From Streptomyces sp. BV286 (GTDB lineage Bacteria > Actinomycetota > Actinomycetes > Streptomycetales > Streptomycetaceae), in assembly GCF_019090165.1 (NCBI RefSeq), contig NZ_JAHRIB010000133.1, forward strand, positions 1 to 64,000: a DNA stretch of 64,000 nucleotides. Direction: 5' to 3'. The translations under genes and the position numbers were made by a program. The notes beneath the pieces were generated by a model. That model was not told where the DNA came from. It ran no database searches and saw nothing but the letters and a program-made list of their open reading frames with translations. Shown here piece after piece: positions 60,932 to 64,000 of the stretch (its first letter is position 1; the number at the start of each line of letters is the position of its first letter).

Positions 60932-61429
60932 ATGAAGAAGCCAGAGCTTTACGATGACCGGATGAAGTGGCTTGAGGCGAGCACGGAGAACTGCCCCGTC
61001 CAGCGCACACTCGACGTGGTCGGAGAGAAGTGGACGTTGCTGATTTTGCGCGACGCCGTCAACGGAGTCCGCCGCTTCGACGACTTCCACCGGCACATCG
61101 GGCTCTCGGAGGCCGTCCTCAGCGACCGCCTGCGGAAGCTGATCGCCGCCGGCATCCTCAAGACCGTCCCTTACCAGGAGCCGGGCGCCCGTTCCCGCAA
61201 CGAGTACCGCCTGACCCGTAAGGGATGGGATTTGTGGCCCGCGCTGATGGCACTGAGTCAGTGGGGCGAGACGTACGCCCTGGGCCCCGAGGGCCCTGTG
61301 CTGGACGTACGCCACACCGACTGCGACGCTCCGGTCCGCGTCGTCGTCGAGTGCTCGGCGGAGCACTCCGCCCTCACTCCCGGGGACGTCACCGCCCGTC
61401 TGGGACCTGGAGCTCGCTCTAGGTCGTGA
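60932..61429 (+). CDS. HxlR family transcriptional regulator
   Basis: 165 residues. The winged helix is NCPVQRTLDVVGEKWTLLIL, RDAVNGVRRFDDFHRHIGLS, EAVLSDRLRKLIAAGILKTV and YRLTRKGWDLWPALMALSQW, all classical HxlR. A C-terminal extension (VRHTDCDAPVRVVVECSAEH) with two Cys may act as a redox or metal sensor, as in some HxlR/QorR proteins. Start 60932 or the in-frame ATG 60962. It likely represses the divergent thioesterase and itself through the short space between, which contains TTTACAAATGAAGC. Confidence 0.85.
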   Translation: MKKPELYDDRMKWLEASTENCPVQRTLDVVGEKWTLLILRDAVNGVRRFDDFHRHIGLSEAVLSDRLRKLIAAGILKTVPYQEPGARSRNEYRLTRKGWDLWPALMALSQWGETYALGPEGPVLDVRHTDCDAPVRVVVECSAEHSALTPGDVTARLGPGARSRS

Positions 61430-61499
61430 TGATCCAGCGGCCCCGGCGGCGGCGCGCTCTCCCGACCGGTGTGCTCGGACGCCGCGGGCAGGGGTGCCC

Positions 61500-62771
61500 T
61501 CACGGCGGTTCAGCCCGGCGAGCCAGCTTCCGGCCCCAGGCACGGCTCGGTGCTTCGACGTATCGGTAGGTCAGCACGCACACCGGCAGCAGCACGGCGA
61601 AGAACGCCGCTTCGAGCAGGAGACTGTCGCGCTGCGAGCGGCCGATCGTGCCGTAGGTCACCGCCAGCAGCACCGGGTGCACCAGGTAGACGGAGTAGCT
61701 GATCACTCCCAGTCCGATCAGCCAGTGCGGCACCCGCCGACGCCGTGCTGCCAGCCCGACACCGAACGTCAGCACGGCCAGCAGGAACGCCACGATCCAG
61801 CCGCGCCTGCTGAAGGGCGCCTCGCCGCTGTGTCCGTACGCACTCCCCACGGCGCAGGCGATCACCACGACGGCGGTGAAGGCTGCCCACCGCCAGGTGC
61901 TCTGCCCGTGTTCGGCCCGGTGGACGGCGGTGCCGAGGAACATCACGGCGAGGATCACCAGGCCCTCCCACATGGGGACCGTGCCGTTGCAAGGCACCAG
62001 GACAAGCGCCAGCACCCCTCCCAGTACACCCCCGGACACGCGGAGCACCGGTGACCTGGCGCTCGCACAGCAGACGGCTCCCACCATGGCGACGGAAGCC
62101 AAGGTGATCAGCAGTCCCGTACCGACCGCGGCGGAGAGGGCGGAGGTCCGCACGGTGAACCCTGCTGCCGCGCTCGCGGCGGCGAGGCCCGCCAGAGCGA
62201 CGGCGACCGCTGCCGACCGTCGATGCAGGCGGACGGTGAACAGGGCGACGACCAGCAGATAGAAGGCCATCTCGTACGAGAGCGTCCACAGGACGAGGAG
62301 GAAGCTGCGCGTTCCCAGGAGTTCCTGAAGCAGGGTGACATGGGCGGCGGCCACCAAGGCAGTGCTCTGCCCGCCGAGATCACGGATCTCCGCAACGCCC
62401 AGCGCGTCGAGTGCGAGGACCACGGCGACGACGGCCAGACACAACGGGTAGACGCGGAACACCCGTCCGGCCCAGAACGTCCGGACGCAGCCCCGGCGCT
62501 CCAGCGAGGCAGGGATGATGTAGCCGCTCACCAGGAAGAACACCATGATGCCGTAGCGACTGGTGTTGAACTGCGGTGTCAGTTCCCGCCGGAAGTCCGC
62601 CATGAAGGCGTACGAGGAGTGGTCGAACACCACGACGAGTGCGGCGATGCCGCGCAACGCGTCCAGCCATCCCCACCTCGACGGACCTGCCGAGGTACCG
62701 GGTTCCGGTGGCCGTGGCGGCACGGAAGGCGCTCGCTGCGGCGGAGGCGTTACGCGGGGTGGGGGTTCCAT
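61500..62771 (-). CDS. Acyltransferase 3 (OafA/YrhL-like) membrane protein
   Basis: 423 residues. After a proline-rich N-terminus, WLDALRGIAALVVVFDHSSY holds the family R/H signature, YGIMVFFLVSGYIIPASLER follows, and FWAGRVFRVYPLCLAVVAVV the third motif (Arg-x10-Pro). About ten transmembrane helices. These enzymes O-acylate sugars or antibiotics with acyl groups from the cytoplasm. No SGNH domain is fused. The acceptor is unknown; it stands alone. Confidence 0.85.
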   Translation of the reverse strand: MEPPPRVTPPPQRAPSVPPRPPEPGTSAGPSRWGWLDALRGIAALVVVFDHSSYAFMADFRRELTPQFNTSRYGIMVFFLVSGYIIPASLERRGCVRTFWAGRVFRVYPLCLAVVAVVLALDALGVAEIRDLGGQSTALVAAAHVTLLQELLGTRSFLLVLWTLSYEMAFYLLVVALFTVRLHRRSAAVAVALAGLAAASAAAGFTVRTSALSAAVGTGLLITLASVAMVGAVCCASARSPVLRVSGGVLGGVLALVLVPCNGTVPMWEGLVILAVMFLGTAVHRAEHGQSTWRWAAFTAVVVIACAVGSAYGHSGEAPFSRRGWIVAFLLAVLTFGVGLAARRRRVPHWLIGLGVISYSVYLVHPVLLAVTYGTIGRSQRDSLLLEAAFFAVLLPVCVLTYRYVEAPSRAWGRKLARRAEPP

Positions 62772-63045
62772 GCCTGGACCGGGTCCTAGGGGTGAGGTGT
62801 CGAGTCGGGGAACTCAGGACCTTCCGATCAGGCGGTCCCCTCCGCGGCGGAGTGGGAGGCGGCCTCCATGAGCGGGTCCTGACTCCGGCTCAACGACGCG
62901 GCCTCGTCCACGTCCCCAGCACCACCTCAACTGCACCCGTTCGAGCGCGAAAAGGGAGGGAGCGTGATATCACACCGCCATGCCCTCCCGCCCACCGAGC
63001 CCCGAGGGCCAGCGCAATCCCGCGCATCCGGTGGAGAAACGACAA

Positions 63046-63080
63046 CGCCCCGCCCCCGTGAGCACGACGGGGGCGGGGCG
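63046..63080 (-). terminator. Hairpin terminator after the I36 inhibitor gene
   Basis: CGCCCCGCCCCCGT (63046-63059) pairs perfectly with 63067-63080 across a 7-nt loop, 19 bp downstream of the I36 stop codon on the minus strand. Between it and the acyltransferase start (62772-63045) no gene is seen. Confidence 0.85.
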
Positions 63081-63098
63081 GGTGTGCGGCGGGGCGGA

Positions 63099-63512
63099 TC
63101 AGCAGCCGTCGACCCACCAATTCGCTTCGCCGTCGTCGTTGGCGTCCGGGTCCCAGGTGTTGCCCCAGCCACGGTCGAGGCAGAAATGACGGTCCTCGAA
63201 CGCCTGGTAGCCGAACACGACCACCGAACTGGGGACGTCCGGTGTGCCGTTGTTGAACCAGGACGAGTCGTTGTTGGCCATGTACGCGTTCCTGGTGTCC
63301 ACCCAACGCGCGTTCGTGTGGTGGAAGTTGGCGACACCCCAGCCGCCCTGGTCGAAGTTGATGTGCCGGTAGACACACAGCGCCCCGGACTCACAGCCCG
63401 CCGGGACGGAGCCGTTGTACCAGGTGGGGTCGGCATGGGCGGGAGCGGAGGAGAGCGCGACCAGGGCGGCGGCCGCCGTGGTCATGGCCAGAGCGAATCT
63501 GGATCTACGCAT
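63099..63512 (-). CDS. Secreted peptidase inhibitor I36-like protein
   Basis: 137 residues from ATG 63512. Signal peptide RFALAMTTAAAALVALSSAP ends at AHADPT. The mature part (CESGALCVYRHINFDQGGWG, VWDTRN-type NAYMANNDSSWFNNG, SVVVFGYQAFEDRHFCLDRG) is the beta/gamma-crystallin-like I36 fold, of which the Streptomyces metalloproteinase inhibitor SMI is the type member. Four cysteines would form two disulfides. Likely released into the medium. Target protease not known. Confidence 0.8.
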   Translation of the reverse strand: MRRSRFALAMTTAAAALVALSSAPAHADPTWYNGSVPAGCESGALCVYRHINFDQGGWGVANFHHTNARWVDTRNAYMANNDSSWFNNGTPDVPSSVVVFGYQAFEDRHFCLDRGWGNTWDPDANDDGEANWWVDGC

Positions 63513-63648
63513 GGCTGTTTCCCTTTCGAGGTGGAGTGAGTTGCAGCAAGGTGAAGTGCGGAGCGGTGCGGTGCGTTGTTGTACGACAGGACAGTGGGCA
63601 GCAGGAGGTTCGGGGCATCGGCGGGCAAGGTCGGTCGCAGGGGAGGAA

Positions 63649-64000
63649 CTAGCCGGCTCCACTCGGTTCCTGCGCCAGGTCCAGAGCCCGGGTCACCGCG
63701 ACCGTGTAGTCCTCGGCCGCACCTCGCTGGGCCCCGCGCGCCGCCGCTCGGACGTGGCGCTCCTCCACCCGTTCGGTGACCGTCGCGAGGCGGGTCGACC
63801 GGCTGCACCGGGCGTCCGCGACGGCCGTACGGCGTTCGACGGCCGACACCGTGGCAGCGCCGGTGGCGGGCGCGCGCTTCGAAAGGGCTGTACGGCGCGC
63901 TTCCGCGGGAGTACGAGCGCTGTGCCCCCGTTCGGCCATGCACGAGCGCCACTCGCTCAGCGCGGCGGTGTACTCCGGGTCGGAGGAGAAGTCCTCGCGC
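63649..64000 (-). CDS. C-terminal part of a secreted/lipoprotein-type protein (partial)
   Basis: The minus-strand frame is open from the right edge and reads EDFSSDPEYTAALSEWRSCM, AERGHSARTPAEARRTALSK, SAVERRTAVADARCSRSTRL and ends ALDLAQEPSGAG. The EYxxALxxWRxCMxxxG motif and the VADARC segment recur in exported Streptomyces proteins of unknown function. Its start lies outside the window. The internal ATG at 63939 is not the true start, since coding pattern continues upstream of it. Confidence 0.65.
   Translation of the reverse strand, partial: REDFSSDPEYTAALSEWRSCMAERGHSARTPAEARRTALSKRAPATGAATVSAVERRTAVADARCSRSTRLATVTERVEERHVRAAARGAQRGAAEDYTVAVTRALDLAQEPSGAG

Overview
The window looks like chromosomal DNA of a Streptomyces species. 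GC content is very high throughout, GTG and TTG starts are common, intergenic spaces are short, and families typical of the genus occur: a SapA-like spore-associated protein, a Methyltransf_19 SAM methyltransferase, a DUF6083 protein, an I36 inhibitor and RsbP-type phosphatases. There is no ribosomal or replication core and only one RNA gene (an initiator tRNA-Met at 54711-54784). Many small single-gene units, pseudogenes and secreted enzymes suggest accessory rather than core chromosome.

Left part (1-33 kb). A binding protein, a SapA-like protein and small secreted proteins are followed by a polysaccharide-degradation region: a Tat-exported jelly-roll lyase, a GH95 gene broken by an internal deletion, a PL38-type lyase and a GH43 protein with an AbfB domain. 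Inside it lie a MocR regulator with an aldo/keto reductase, an AsnC regulator divergent from an M20 peptidase, a 0.3-kb IS630-like remnant, and pieces of a decayed AfsR-like TPR regulator. Next come a Rieske oxygenase, a compact KAS III / acyl carrier protein / hydrolase operon at 21963-24241, a ClC channel, a TetR regulator, an ADP-ribosylglycohydrolase and several small membrane or stress proteins.

Middle part (32-45 kb). This is a resistance and defence area. It has a VanX-type D-Ala-D-Ala dipeptidase and a rifampicin monooxygenase (rox). Upstream of rox are a recognisable rifamycin-associated element and an upstream ORF whose stop overlaps the rox start. An ABC-F ribosome-protection protein follows, preceded by an 8-codon leader ORF (MGSFYFFL) that appears leaderless. 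At 41285-44109 a two-gene unit encodes a small helical protein and an NB-ARC/TPR STAND ATPase. The C-terminus of the first and the N-terminus of the second share a glycine-rich motif, the layout of bacterial NLR systems with amyloid-type signalling motifs. This is my best candidate for an incompletely described system.

Right part (44-64 kb). A type II NADH dehydrogenase, an SGNH lipase, a TerB protein, an MFS exporter and a LuxR-type regulator (with about 15 TGCC repeats upstream) lead to an overlapping pair of trehalose-synthase-like GH13 enzyme and luciferase-like oxidoreductase. After the tRNA come an ABC exporter and a tightly overlapping rsbQ-rsbP-STAS operon that would form an energy/ligand-sensing partner-switching module. 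Thioesterase/HxlR, an acyltransferase 3, an I36 inhibitor and a truncated secreted protein finish the window.

All family assignments were made by reading the sequence; no database search was run.
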